In this document: piece after piece, positions 23,240 to 35,500 of the stretch
How the letters are laid out: each line of letters starts with the position of its first letter
Position numbering within the stretch: position 1 is the first letter of the stretch
DNA from: Pyropia yezoensis
Lineage: Eukaryota; Rhodophyta; Bangiophyceae; Bangiales; Bangiaceae
Assembly (NCBI GenBank): GCA_009829735.1
Contig: CM020618.1
Coordinates: 37,362,894 to 37,426,893, forward strand
Length of the DNA stretch: 64,000 bases
Reading direction: 5' to 3'
Notes under the pieces: model-generated
What the model was told of the DNA's origin: nothing
What the model saw: the letters and a program-made list of their open reading frames with translations, nothing else
The model's database searches: none
Position numbers and translations under genes: made by a program

Positions 23240-24026
23240 GTGAGCGCATGGTCGGGGGGGGAGGTCGGTTTGAGACGAAGGAGGAGCGGGCGACAACCAG
23301 CTGCTGCGGAAGGCGGACTGGTAGTGAATACTGCATCTGGAGAGAGTGTCTTGCACTTTCGACCTAGCCTCTATGGACCAATGTCTTTGAGCGCAGCATT
23401 GTAGGTGCTTTGAGGAAGAGCGTCCAGTGCTTGCCGCTCTTAGGTGAGCTGGTGCGCAGGCCCCTTGTCCTCCACGCAGCGTATTCAGCTCCAGCAGTTG
23501 CTTCTCCCTATCATCACAGGGAGGAATCGTGCAGCGCGGGCTTCAATGCTCCCTTTGTCTTTCGCGTGCATCGCGCGCCCGTTCTTGTGCCGTAGGCGGC
23601 GCGCCCCGAGGAGGCAGTTGTTGCGTCGTCTCTCTCTCGCGTGTGTCCCTCCGAAACAGGCCTCTACCTCCCCTGTTGCAATCCTTCCACTCCGCGACAA
23701 GGGAACTGTCGTTCTTTTCCTCTGGCACTTGGAATGGGGCGTCAAGTGGATTGCAATTGGAACGCAATGTGGTCAATGCCACCGTGGACCGCGACTGGCC
23801 CATTTGCGAGAGCTCTCCGACCTGGCAATCTCGGCTGGACCCCCCGCCGACGAGACGAGGGCTGCCACCAACACCCGCCCTCGCATTCCCGTCGTCACCA
23901 GTGGGACCCTGTGGAACTGGGGCTCTGCTGCCGTTACGGGCCCTGCTCTCTGGGCAGCTAGCTGCCGTTACGGGCGCTGCTCTCTGGGCAGCTAGCAGCC
24001 GTAGCTGCTCACCACACCCCCTGACC
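23240..24026. other. Intergenic and promoter region of Thf1 copy B
   Basis: No coding domain. Composition is more balanced than elsewhere. The 34-bp direct repeat just before the Thf1 start is listed separately. Confidence 0.55.
23927..23994 (+). promoter_or_regulatory. 34-bp direct repeat 33 bp upstream of Thf1 copy B
   Basis: Two adjacent copies, 23927-23960 and 23961-23994, differ at one base. Each contains GCCGTTACGGG and CTCTCTGGGCAGCTA. The array sits in the 5' UTR or core promoter of copy B. I did not find an equivalent pair before copy A. A regulatory role is inference; it may be a simple recent duplication. Confidence 0.55.
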
Positions 24027-25457
24027 ATGGTCGCCTTTGTCCCCGCTGCGGTACCTGTCACGGGCGGTGGCAGCCTCCCGTCGGCACGTGCGTTTGTCGC
24101 GCGCCGGCCGCTTGGCCTGTCACCCGTGCGGCGAGCGGTCCGCACGCTGGTGGCCACCGCTTCCACCGAGCCGACAAAGAACACTTCAGTGGCTGGCCGT
24201 GGTGGCAAGACCGACAGCGATGCCACGACGGACGACCCAGCGCCGCTGAACGCGGCAGCGCCGCTGACTGACAGCAAGTTTTACCAGAAGTTCAACTCGT
24301 ACCGGGGCAAGAAGGTGCCGACCGTGACCGAGACGATGACAAAGTTTAACGAGCTCTTCCCGCGGCCGGTGCCCAGCGTGTACCGGAACATCATTTCGGA
24401 GATCCTGATGACGACCCACCTGGCCAAGAACTGCGCCATGTGGAAGTACGTTGGCGCTCTTGCGTTGGTCCTTTTTGGTTGTTTCTATCCCCGTTGTCCG
24501 ACCTGTTTTTGTACTTGATGGTGCACCCTCCGTGTGAAGCGCCCGCCATTTTCCCCCCCCGTCCATCCCATTCTTGCCCTCTCCATCAGCACCATGTCGT
24601 CAGCCGCGGTCGTCTGCTCGTATTGGGATGCCTACAGCGCGGAGCTTGGCGCGAGGGTTGAGTGGCATTTGTGAGCGCCGTGAGGAGGCGTGTCTGTGCT
24701 TCACCTGTTCCCCACGCACTAGTGGAGCCTTCAATGCTACCAGTGGCCGGTGCGGGTTTTCGTACTTGCTTAAATGGCTTTGGGGCACTGGGGTTGCGCC
24801 ACTATCATGGATGCGCTTCTGACTGGCGCGTGTTCAACTGTTGTCTCTCTCGGGCTGGTCTCTCCCTGGTTGGTGTTTCGCTGGTGTCTCAGGTACGATG
24901 CCATCTTTGCGTACGGCTATGACGAAACATTCAGCGAGTTCCTTAAGTTCTACCCCATTGAGGCCGAGCGGACGATGCTGTACAACGCGGTGGCCAAGTC
25001 GCTGGGCTTCTCCCCTGAGGATCTTGCCAAGGACGCGGCAGCGGTGCGGTCATGGGCTGAGGGCAAGAGCGAGGCGGACATCTTTGCTGCGTCCAAAGCG
25101 GGCGCTGAGGGTGCCTCGGAGCCAGCGGTAGCGGCGCTGCAGTACGTGGCCAATGCGGAGCCGTTTGACTATTACTACTCTCGTCTGCACGGGATTGGGG
25201 TGATCAAGCTGATGGCGACTGCTGGGGTGGAGCTGACGCCTGAAAATGCTGGGCGCTGGGCAGACGAGCTGTCGATGCCCAGGGCAAAGCTGACGACCGA
25301 GCTGGGCACCTACGAGGCGGCGGTGGAGCGCCTGAAGGCGGCTGAGCAGCTGTATGCCGAAATCTCGGCGCGTGACGCGCGCAAGACGGCAGAGCGCCTG
25401 GAGCGCCGTGCGCAGCAAGCGGCGGAGGATGCGGCAAAAGCGGAGAAGGGGCTCTAG
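24027..25457 (+). CDS. THF1: Thylakoid formation protein Thf1/Psb29, copy B
   Basis: Second Thf1/Psb29 gene, 327 aa after splicing. Exon 1 is 24027-24445 and exon 2 is 24893-25457 (TAG). The 447-bp intron (GTACGT donor, CAG acceptor) lies at the identical codon as in copy A. The intron 5' ends are recognisably homologous (GTACGTTGGCGC, then GGTTGTTTCTATC). Exon 2 differs from copy A by about 19 of 187 residues; the mature exon 1 part is nearly identical, while the transit-like region is diverged. The gene is on the opposite strand, 21.7 kb away, so the two copies point outward. Both reading frames look intact, which argues for two functional paralogues. Confidence 0.95.
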
Positions 25458-26699
25458 ACAGGAGACCTCACTGCCGTGTGTAAAGGTAGCATCACTGCTT
25501 CGTGGTGAACGGCGTCTGATCGTAGCTGTTTCCATCAAATACCGCTGGTCTGCGCCGCTTGCGTCGCTGGGCCGCACCATTGTCATGTTCCGGCCAACCC
25601 CTGGCGTGACGCACGCTCTGCAGCGCCAGTCCCAAACCATACCGAATGGAGCTCTGGTGGTGTGCTTCGAATGCTTACGCTGCTCGTCCTTTTCGACTGC
25701 CTTATTGGCGTCTCGTTGGCACTCTTGCGACTGCCAGCTTGTCACGCCCTCTGCATGTCCCGCAGTGTACTCGCTGCCTTTTTACCTGTCTGAAGGCTGC
25801 ATTTCACTCGATGCGGCTCTGGTCTTGGGTGAGCCTCCCTCGTGTCGCATGTATCACTGTACGCGGACAGGAGTGACGCTGCGATGTGGTCCGTGCTGCC
25901 CGCCGCTCCCCTGGGGAGGAAAGGGGCGACAATACTTGTTGTGACGTAGCGGGGGGCGCCCGCACCCACCGTCTGCCCCTTCCCTACTCCTGCCCCCCCC
26001 CCCTCCCCTGAAGATTGTGCTTTGAATCCCCCCACTGGCACGGTGCGGGGGGGGGGGAGTCTTCCCGCCTGCCTGCTGTCGCCGGCTGGCCGAGCAGCCG
26101 GCCGCGGTGGCTGCCTCGCCTCGACGCGGGGGGGGGCGAGGTGGGAGCGCCACCAGCCGTGGCCCGCGGGGGCGGTTGGCGCTGACGGCGGCCTTGCCGT
26201 CGGTGCTGCTCGGCTGCCGCCTACGGTCGCCTCGCCGATGCGCGCAGCCACGGGAGGGGCGGTGGTGGGCCAGTTGTGCGTTTGTCGCACGATGGGAGGG
26301 GGGTGGACAAGGAGGGGGAACTGTCTGGGGGTGCGGGGGGAGAGTTTGTGGCTGTCGATGGCTGGCTCAGCACGAGGTGGTTCCACAGTGGGCGCCCATT
26401 GCCGCCAGTGGGGGCGAGCGGACAGACGCCACTGGCAAAGACAGAAAGAGGGAAAGAAAACAATTAGCCCGTACAGCCAGACGCACCCCACGCACAAGGC
26501 GGCAGCGACGACGGTGGCGGCGGCGCCCATGGCCGGGCGAGTCCGCGCCCCCGCCAGCCGCCAGCCGCCAGCGACGGCGCAAGCCGCCGCTGGACGCATC
26601 GGTTCCCTTCTGCGGAAGGGCAGCGCACGCACAGCGAGCTGCCGCCCCCTCCCCCCCCCACCCCCCCTCCACGCTCCCTCTCGTCCGCGCCCGTAGTGG
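25458..26699. other. Intergenic between Thf1 copy B and ChlH 3' ends
   Basis: The two genes converge here. The first 500 bp are T-rich for this window and probably hold the Thf1 3' UTR. From 25.95 kb runs of C and G return. Open frames are antisense or compositional, with no domain. Confidence 0.55.
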
Positions 26700-29600
26700 C
26701 TACCCCCGCTCGCCTGCCACCCCTTCCAGCACCGCGTCCACCGACCCGTACTCCTCGCGCAGGCGGTCGAGCATCCCCTCTGGTGGGTCGGCCCACAGGC
26801 CACGGCCGGCGCCCTCGAGCAGCCGCCCCACCACGTTGCGGTACGCGGCGGGGTTGGCCCGCATGAGCGCCGCCCGGTTGGCCTCGTCCTCCACGTACAA
26901 GCCGACCATCTGTAGGGGAAGGAGTGCAGGAGAACAGGAAGGGCAGACGAATAGGTCGCACAGGAGGGCAAGAGAGATGGGCAGATGCCATCATGAAGAC
27001 GCGCACGGACGTCGTCAGTATACCGCCATCACCAGCTGGAGGCTAGGGGCCACGCTGCGTGGACAAGGCTGCCGCACTCTCCCCTCCCCCACATTCCTCG
27101 AAACACCTCCAAGCACGCCACTCGCTCCTCGGTCTCACCCAGTGCCCCCCTCCCCCACCCCGCCCCACCCCGCCCCATCGCAAACGCACCTGCTCGTACA
27201 CAAAGCTGTCGCCAAAGCCGACAGCACCGCCCCACCCCACCAGCGCCGTGGCGCGAGTGGACACCTCGTACGCCCCGCCCGACCCCGCGGCGAGCATCGC
27301 CTCCGCCCACGCAGGGTTGAGCAGCTTGGCCCGGTACTCGGTGCGGAGGAGGTCGTCCAGCGGGGTGAGCGCCCGGTTGGTCACCCGCCCGCCGGCGGCC
27401 GTGACGGGCGCGCCCACCGCCTCGACAATCGACGCGGTCACCGCCGCGGCGGCGGTGGGGGTGCCTTTCGCCGCCCGCGCCGCGTTGACGAGCGCGCCCG
27501 TGTTGGCGTGGTACTCTTGAATGTCTGTTGAGGCGGGGGGACATGGGCCAGGAGGGAGACAAAAAAAACCACACCGGGGGTGCACAGTCGGTAGCGACAC
27601 AGCTCGACAGTTAGCACCGGCGCCAGTCGCGCCACCTCGCAGCAAACGACAAGCGGAAGCGCGAACAACGTTTGGCGCGTCCCTCTCCCGCCACTCCCTC
27701 CCCCCCCAGCAATGCCTCGCTTCACCGCCCCCCCCCCAGCACACACAGACCCCCACGCCGGCCCGGCGGCATGACGTACCCGTCAGCCCGTATTCCACGC
27801 TGTCCACCTGCTGAACCACCGCTTCGGTGGTGCGGAGGAGCGCGTCGAGCGCCGACCGCGCGGGTGCCCCCCGCACGCCCCGTCCCCACGCATACGCGTT
27901 GCGGGCGACAAACGTGTCGGCCAGCTCCGACCCCGCCTCCCAGCTGCCGTCCTGCACCCGATCCGCGACGCCGCTTCCGTACGACTCGGGGGGGTTGGAA
28001 AAGATCCGCGCCGCCGCGTCATCGACCGCGGCAGCGGTGACGGTGGCGCCGTCGCCAACGACGTCGCCAGCGACGTCGCCATCACCATCGCTGGCCGTCG
28101 CGGACGCCGCCGCCTCCAGCGCGTGGGCGCGGACAAAGTTGAGGCTCGGGTCCTCGTCTGCCGCCGCGGCGCGGCGGAACATATCGTCGAGCAGGTCCAC
28201 CGTGTTGGCAAAAGTGTCCCTGCGTTTGTATCGACCGGGAATGGAAGGCGGGGGCCGGTGGGGCAGGCGAGGGGAAGGCGGAAGCAAGGTAACAGCAGCC
28301 GAGAGAGGAGAGGAAACAAAGACGGGGTCAGCATCGCAGTCTCAGACACTCATCCTTCCTCGGGGCAGTGAGGCGCAGAGCAGACATTACCTCCAAAGAG
28401 GGCACCAGGAAGAGCACAAACGAAACACAAAACAAAAAAGGGCCGCACGCGTGTGAGGGGAAGGAGGAAGCGCGTTCGAGAGCGCCCGAGACGTACCGAA
28501 AGATGCCCGAAATGGACACGAGCACGTCCACCCGAGGACGGCCGCCCAGGTCGGCAAGCGGGAGGAGCTCAAACCGAACGACCCGCCCCGTCGCGTCGCG
28601 CACGACAGTAGCGCCAACGAGGCCGAGGACGAGCCCCAACGCCTCCCCCCGTGTCTTGATCGCGTCGAGGCCCCACAGTGGCACCGCCACCGTCTGTGGC
28701 GGCGCGCCGCCGTGGCCGGCCGCGTGCGACGCGACCACGTCCGCGGCGAGCGCGGCGCCCGCCGCCGCCGCCGCCGGCGACGGCAGCCGGTACGGGTCCA
28801 GGCTGTGGATGTTGCGGCCGGTGGGCAGCACGCCGGGCCCGTCGCGCAGGACGTCCCCGCCAGGCGCGGCGCGCACGTACCCGCCGCGGAGGGTAGTGGA
28901 GAGGGCGTCAAGCTCCGTGTGCGCCGCACCGAGCAGGTGGCTGACTGACACGACCGACGGGATGGCCTCGACGGTGGTGGTGGGGAGGGCGGCCTCCCAG
29001 GGGGCCGTGTCAAAGGGGGGCGGAGCGCGGGGGACGTCCCCTGACGCTTGGGCGGGTGCCGCCCCGGCCGCCCCCGCCGCCGCCACCTCGCTGTCGGCGG
29101 CGTTGGCCCCCTGGGCAGACGCAGCCGCCGCGGTGTGCTCTGCAATCGCCGCGGCCAGCGCCGGGAGGGTGTCCCGCTCGAGCACCTCCCGGGAAAGCTG
29201 CGCGCCCCCCGCGGCAGCCACCAGGTCTGCATCGTCGGGTGGCAGGGAGCCCGCCAGGAGGGGTGCCAGCGTGCCCGTCATCGCGGTCGACGGCGGGGGC
29301 TGGCCAAACACGTGGAGACCCACTGAGTAGAGGCGCGTCTCCACCACGTGCAGCCGCGCGGCCAGGACGGCGGCGGCGTCGGCCAGCGCGGCCGCCGGCA
29401 GAAAGGCGCCGCCCGCCACCAGCGCCGGCCAATCAATCGCCGTGCGGGTGTCCGCGTCGAGGCCCGCGGCGGTGGCGGTGGCCACCACCGCCGCCAATGC
29501 CGCCGTCACGGCGGGGGGGTGAGGGGGGGGGGGTGGGGCACCCGCCGTCGCGGCGGCGGGGGCCGCCGCCGTCGCCATCGCGGTGGCGGGGGCAGCCGCC

Positions 29601-32544
29601 GTCGCCGCCGCCGCCGCCGCAGCCGCCGGCGCCGCCACCGCGGTCGTCGCTGCCGGCTTGTCGGCGGCGGGAGCGTCGGCGGCAAGCGGGGCGTCGCCGC
29701 CCCACTCCGCCGCATCTGCCAGGGCCGCTTGCAACGTCGCCAGCTGCGGTTTGAGCGCCGCCAGCTCCCGGTACAGGCCCGCCCGCCCCAGCGGGGGCAC
29801 CCCGTGGCTGATAATCGTGGCGGAGGCGCGGCGCTTGGCGAGCGCCGACTCGGACGGGTTGTTGGCCGCGTAGATGTACGCGTTGGGGAGGTTGCCGAGG
29901 AGCTTGTCCGGCCAGCAGTAGGGGCCGGCGCCAAGGGGGGAGCCGGGCAGCCACTCGTGGGTACCGTGCATGCCAAAATGCACGACCGCGTCGGCGCGGA
30001 GCTCCTCCTCCAGCCACCGGTACCACGCACAGTACTGCGGGTGGGGGGCAGCGTCGCGTTCAAACATCAGGCGCATCGGGTCACCGGGAACGCCCAGCGG
30101 CGGCTGCACCCCCACCCACACGTTACCGATGCGGATGCCGCCGACGGGGAGGGCGCCGTCAAAGGTCTTTGGGTTGGTCCACGACGCAAGGTCGTCCCCC
30201 CACGCCGCCGACATGCGGGTCGTGTTGACGGGACCCAGCCACCGGTGGAGGGTGTCGGGCGTGACGAGGCCACGGGTGCCCGCCACCGCCTGCGCCGCCG
30301 CGCGCGTCGCCCTGCCGGCCGCGGCGGTGCCGACGGCGTCGGCCGCGACGGCAGCGGCGACCAGGTCAGCGCCGCCGCGAGCGAGCGCGTCGCCAACGTC
30401 GTAGCCGTCCGCGGCCAGCCGGCGGAGCACCGCCTCGAGCGACCGCGGCACGTCGAGCAACGCGGCGGTGCCCGCCGCGCCCGACCCCGGCGGAAATCCA
30501 TACAGCACGATCGCCACCACCCGCTCCGCGGGGGGCTTGGCCGCCGACGCCAGCCGCGCTCGGAGGCGTCCCGTCAGGCGGGCCAGCCGGTCGGGCACGA
30601 GGAGGATGCGGTCGCCGACGAGGCCGCCCAGCACCACTGGGTCCACCGCCCCGTCTTGTTCGGGGAGGGCGTAGAGGACCGCCGACTGCAGGCCGCTTAC
30701 CCCCGACCGCGTCCACGTGGCCACGTCTTGGATGAGCAGCGGCGCGGCAATGACGTACGGCACGTCCAGGCGGGAGAGGATGGTGGCGGCCGCGTCCGGG
30801 GAACGGCCGGCGGCCATGGAGCCGGCTGGGCCGCCCACCAGAGGGAACCCAATCGTGGACACGACCGCGTCGACCGCGACCGCGTCGGGACGGCGGCGGC
30901 GGCGGCGGGCGGCGGCACGGCGGCGGGCAGCGGCGCCGGCACCGCCGCTCAACAGCGACGACAGCCGTTCCACTGGCGAAGCGGCCACCGCGGCAGCGTC
31001 GGCCGCCGCCTCGGCCGCCACGTCAGCAGCGTCGGCGGCCGCCTCGGCCGCCGCGCTTGTCAACTGGTCACGGAGCACCATATGCGCCTCGACGCCATTG
31101 ATAAAAATGGGGAGCGGCGTCAGGCCCGCCCCCTCAAAGTGCGAAACCAGGTGGTTGATGTACGACAGCCCCGACACCACGTGCTTGCGGTACAGCAGTA
31201 CCGCCACCCGAGGGCGGCCCGCCCGGTCAGGGTGGGCGGCAGTGTGCCACTCCACGTACTCGGCCGGGGTACGGAAGTAGTAGCCTGGCCGCTCGGGGTG
31301 CACGAGGCCGGTCGCGGGGGCGGGGTCGGGGGGAGGGACAACCGCCGCTGAGGCGGAGCCCACTTCCTTTTGGGACGCACCGCCGTCGGCTGCCACTTCC
31401 GACGGCAGCAGACCCAGCACCTCTGTGGACAGGTAGGCCGCCATCGCCGCCACGTTTGCCACCCCCCCGGCATTCCAGTAGGCGTACACCGACAGCCAGT
31501 GACGCAAATCCCGCACCCGGCGGCCGGGGAGCAGCCGCAGCAGGCGGGGCCCGGCCTTTAGGAGCTGCAGGTACGCAGCCAGCTTGTCTTCCTCCCGCCC
31601 CAGCACCCCAAATTTCCGCAGCAGCGTTGCTACCGCGGGGGGCATTCCGCGCGACCCCCCGACAGGCCGGCCGTCATCGTCAAGGGTGGCCGCCGCCGTG
31701 GCCGCGTCGGGGGTGGGGGACCCACCGGCTGCCGGCGAGGGGGGGAAATCCCCGCTCCCCCCCCCCCCCCGCCCAGCACAAAGGAGCCCACACGGGTAAG
31801 CGCCATAAGCTCGAGGGCGCTCTCAAACACAAACCGAGTGCGCACGCCGCCGAGGCGGTCAACCAGCCACGCCACGTCGTCATAGTCAAAGATAAGACTA
31901 CCGAAAAAGATGTCGGCGGAGGCGAGGTCGGCGGCCAGCGCGGCCTGCCGGCCCCCCCGGATGTCCTCGTCCGTGTAGACGGCCAGGCGCAGGCGGGGGG
32001 CGGCGGCGGCAGCCGCGGCGACCGCCTCGGTGTAGAGCCCCGCGTTGAAGCGCTCAAAGCCGGTCACCAGCACCACCGTGTGGGTAGCGGCAGAGGGGGG
32101 CTCCCTCGCCACCTCTGCCGCAGCCACCGCCGATGCCAACTCAGGCGCCCCCCCTACTGCCGTCGGCGACGCCACCGCCTCTACCACCGACGCCCCCTTT
32201 GGAGGTGGCGAGGTGGGCGACGGCGGTGGCGCCGCCGCCGACGGCATCACCCCCATCCGCCGCCGCCGCCGCGTTGGGGGCCCCGGCCGCGGACGGCCGC
32301 TGCCGCCGCCACCGCTGTCGCAGCCGCCGCTGCCACCTCCACCACCGACCGCGGGGGTGGCGCGGCGCCCCCCCGCCCGTGGCAGGGGGGTGCCGACAAA
32401 CGGGCGCACCGACCCGACGCCACCGACGCCACCGCCGCCGCCACCCACGCGACCGACGGCGCCACCAACGCCACCGACGGGGAGGGTGCCAGCAAAGGCG
32501 GGCGTCAGCGCGCCGCTGCCGCCGCCGCCATGGGGAGGGGCCAT
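26700..32544 (-). CDS. CHLH: Magnesium-chelatase subunit H
   Basis: Porphyrin-binding large subunit of Mg-chelatase, which inserts Mg into protoporphyrin IX in the plastid as the first committed chlorophyll step. Exons: 32544-28497, 28219-27780, 27524-27190, 26909-26700 (TAG). Introns have GTACGT, GTACGT and GTGCGT donors, and all junction phases agree. Family landmarks in order: ADIFFGSLIFDYDDV; YRKHVVSGLSYINHLV; IPLPIFINGVEAHMVLRD-like PIFINGVEAHMVLRDQL; HFGMHGTHEWLPGSPLG; LLGNLPNAYIYAANNPSES; RPRVDVLVSISGIFRDTF across intron 1; ARIFSNPPESYGSG; TEYRAKLLNPAWAEAML. About 1680 aa, long for the family because of a Gly/Ala-rich N-terminus and an Ala-rich insert near 29.5-29.7 kb. The frame switches at a 14-C run (31757-31770), probably an indel error. 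ATG 32544 is a best guess. Confidence 0.95.
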
Positions 32545-35500
32545 GACCGCGCCCGGTGGAGGGTGGAGGAGGCGAGGGGCAGAGGAGCAGAGAGAAGACG
32601 ACGGGGGAAGCCCAAGGGCCGGGGCGGCGCGTCGGGGTGAGACCCCGCCCCCCTTGGCGCAGCCTCTCTCCCTCCCCGCCGGGGGCGGCAAAAGAGGGCG
32701 AAGGGAAGGGGACGCTCGCGGTGTTAAAGGGCCACCGCAGAGGCCGTCGCCGGCCACGGCGGCGCCCCGGCTCTCGCGTAGGGTGGCGGCCGTGGGGGCG
32801 GCCGCGGCGGCGGTAGCAGGCGCAGCAGCAGCGGAGAGGTCCGCACAGCTGGGGCGGAACGGACAGCGCAGCGGGGCGGGGGGCAGCAGCGAGGCGTATG
32901 GGACAGCGCACCGGGACCGCGGCCGCCAGCAGAACGCACCCGGAAGCCGTGGGGGGGGGGGGATAGGTTGGCGCCCTGTGCGCGGGGGAGGCGCTGGGCG
33001 GCGGCCACCGTGCCACCACAGGCGCAGCACGGCAGCACAGGAGGTGCAGCCAGCACCGGATCTCGGCAGGGGCGGGAAGCGGGTGGAGGCAACACGGGGA
33101 CACACCCCCACCGCGCCGGGCCGAGGGGCTGGCCCACCACGGAAAACGCGACCGGCGCCGCGCGGGCGCAGGCCACGCTGGCGCGGCCGCCACGGCCAAG
33201 GGGCCGCCGCCACGGGGCCGCGCCGGCCAACCCCCCGCCACCGCCACCGCCACCGCTACGGAGGCCGGCTGTGGCGCGGGAGTGAGGCAGTGTCTGAAGG
33301 GGATGTCTTGGCTGCTCGCGCGAAGGGATCGCCCGAGATTTTCTCATGGCGTGTCGCGCAGATCGCAAAAGATCTGTGCCTCCTTGGCCACGTGTTCTTG
33401 AGGGTGTAACTCCACTATCAGGGATTTTAGTGTTCTGCCCTAAATATGGAATCCAGGTTTCTTGACAATAGGCTGCATTTGTAAGGGAAGCGAAGTCATG
33501 GATGACACAGATGGTCGGCCTGCGGCCATCCCGCGCAGCAGGGTGAGCCGCCAGTCGCTTATTTTTTGCGCATGCACATGCGTGCACCTGTTTCCGTCTG
33601 TTTGGGCCTTTTTCGACCCTTTTTGGGGACGGGCTGAGAGGCGCTGTTCTGTTTAAATTTGCCGGCGAATGGTCGCATGGGGCACCGCTCGGCACTCCCC
33701 GTGTGCAAGAATCGGCACGCACGTGCATGCGCTCCGATGACGAAATTTCTCGTTTCCTGCACAACTTCCACAGTCTCCTGCCACCCAGCCCAAGCTTCCC
33801 TGCAGCGTGCCGCACGTCAGGTACAGGACTGTCCACAGACCATGTCTGTCTCGACACGAAAGTAGGTCAATTGGATCTCGGTCTTGTGCGTCGGTGCGCT
33901 GGTGTGGATTTCGACTTGGCCGTGGCAACTCGGATGGAGCCTGAGAAAGCGCCTGCGAGCTACATGCGAACCATGACCCGCGCCCTGCCCTCCCCCCTCC
34001 TCACCCGTTCCGGTCCGAACGGGTGCCACCGCCCCCTCCGAGTGGCGGCGGCGGCGGCGACCGCGCCGCCACTCACTGGCCACCGCTGGTGAAGATCGCA
34101 GGCACTGACGGGAGCACCCCCATCCCCGACGACGATGGCCCGTATGCGACTCTGCCGCCGCCGTCCCCACCGTCGAGCAGCCAACGCGCGCGTCCCCACG
34201 GGCCAGCCGCGCGCGCGGCGTGTCGGCCGGCGTCGACTGTGCGGTGTGTGCGTCTCGACGACATGGACGCGCCGCCGCCGCCGGCGGCCATGAAGCTGGC
34301 CCTGCCGCGCCTGCAGCCGCGGTCGCCGCGGTGGCCGCCGCCGCCGCCGCGACCGGCACTGGCGGCGACGTCGTCGTCGGAGGAGAATGAGGACGCGATG
34401 CTCCGCGTGGTCGTCGCTGCGGTTGGCGGCAGCGGCAGCGGCAGTAGGAGCAGCGGTGGTAGCTGCGGCGGCGGCGGGTCTCCCCCCCCAGACTCCCCGT
34501 GGACGCTCCGGCCGCCCCCGGCGGTGCGTCAGCGGCCTTCGCAGGGCGGAGTTCCGCGCGATGTGGAGGGACCGTGGCGGCACGCCGCCATCTGCTTGTG
34601 GTATTGCGCCAAGTGCGCGACCGGTGTCGGGGGCTATACCATCCTCCCCTCCTCCTCCTTCCTGAGCGGCGGTGATGCCGGGTGGCGACACTAACGTCTC
34701 TCCACTGTGGGCTTGCGGGGTCTGACCGCGGCGGCTCGGCCCTCCCCCGCGGCAGCCCGCGGGGCCGGTGAGCGCACGTGCACCACCGCGGCGGCGGCTG
34801 TACTTCTTCGATCCCCCCGCCACTCGGCGGCGGTGGAGGCGTTCCTGGCCGGTGCGTGGTTGCGGCGCTCTGAGTATTTCGGGACATTCGTACAGCCAGG
34901 GTGGCGCCTGACGCGAACGTCGTGCTCCTGGTATCTACAACGGCCTGAGGCTTCAGCGGCGGCGGCGGTGGCTTTGTTCGAGGGGATGCAGCGGGAATAC
35001 TGCGCAGTCTGCTGTTGTACTTGCGTCAGTCTTCATGGGGGTGGAGGCGGTGGCGGGTTTGTTGAGAGCGCGCACGGCGACCGCGTGAGGCATGCGCCAT
35101 TTGATTGTCAATCTGAGTGTGTGCAGGCGGCCGGGAGACACACTCTTGTCCCGCCATGAACAGGATAACAGAATATACGTACACAGTCGAGTCCCGTACC
35201 ATCATAGAGAGATGCTCTCTCTCCCACTCATTCTTCTAAGAGAGCACGCAGAGTCTCGCCGCCCCTCGACGAGCGCTCAACATTGAGCCATCACGCCACC
35301 TCCAATGCCTCTTCGTCACGGGGGTCTCGCGCCGGATGTGGCAGTATTGACCCCCAGGTAGGGGGGCAACACGTGCCATGCAAGGGGCGGCAGGCCACTA
35401 GCCTGACCCGTTCCTGCCCCTGCATTTGGGGCCATATTCCCTAAGTTTGGGCTAGTTAGCTTAGTACTAAATCCAACTTGGATTTGAGGGTTTTCTGCAT
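32545..35500. other. Intergenic upstream of ChlH; no gene recognised
   Basis: 32.5-33.3 kb is GC-triplet-rich and contains the open extension of the ChlH frame to 33213, so a longer N-terminus is possible. 33.3-34.0 kb is AT-richer with no domain. 34.0-34.9 kb is again triplet-rich. 34.9-35.5 kb has mixed composition. Nothing here matches a family I know. Confidence 0.5.
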
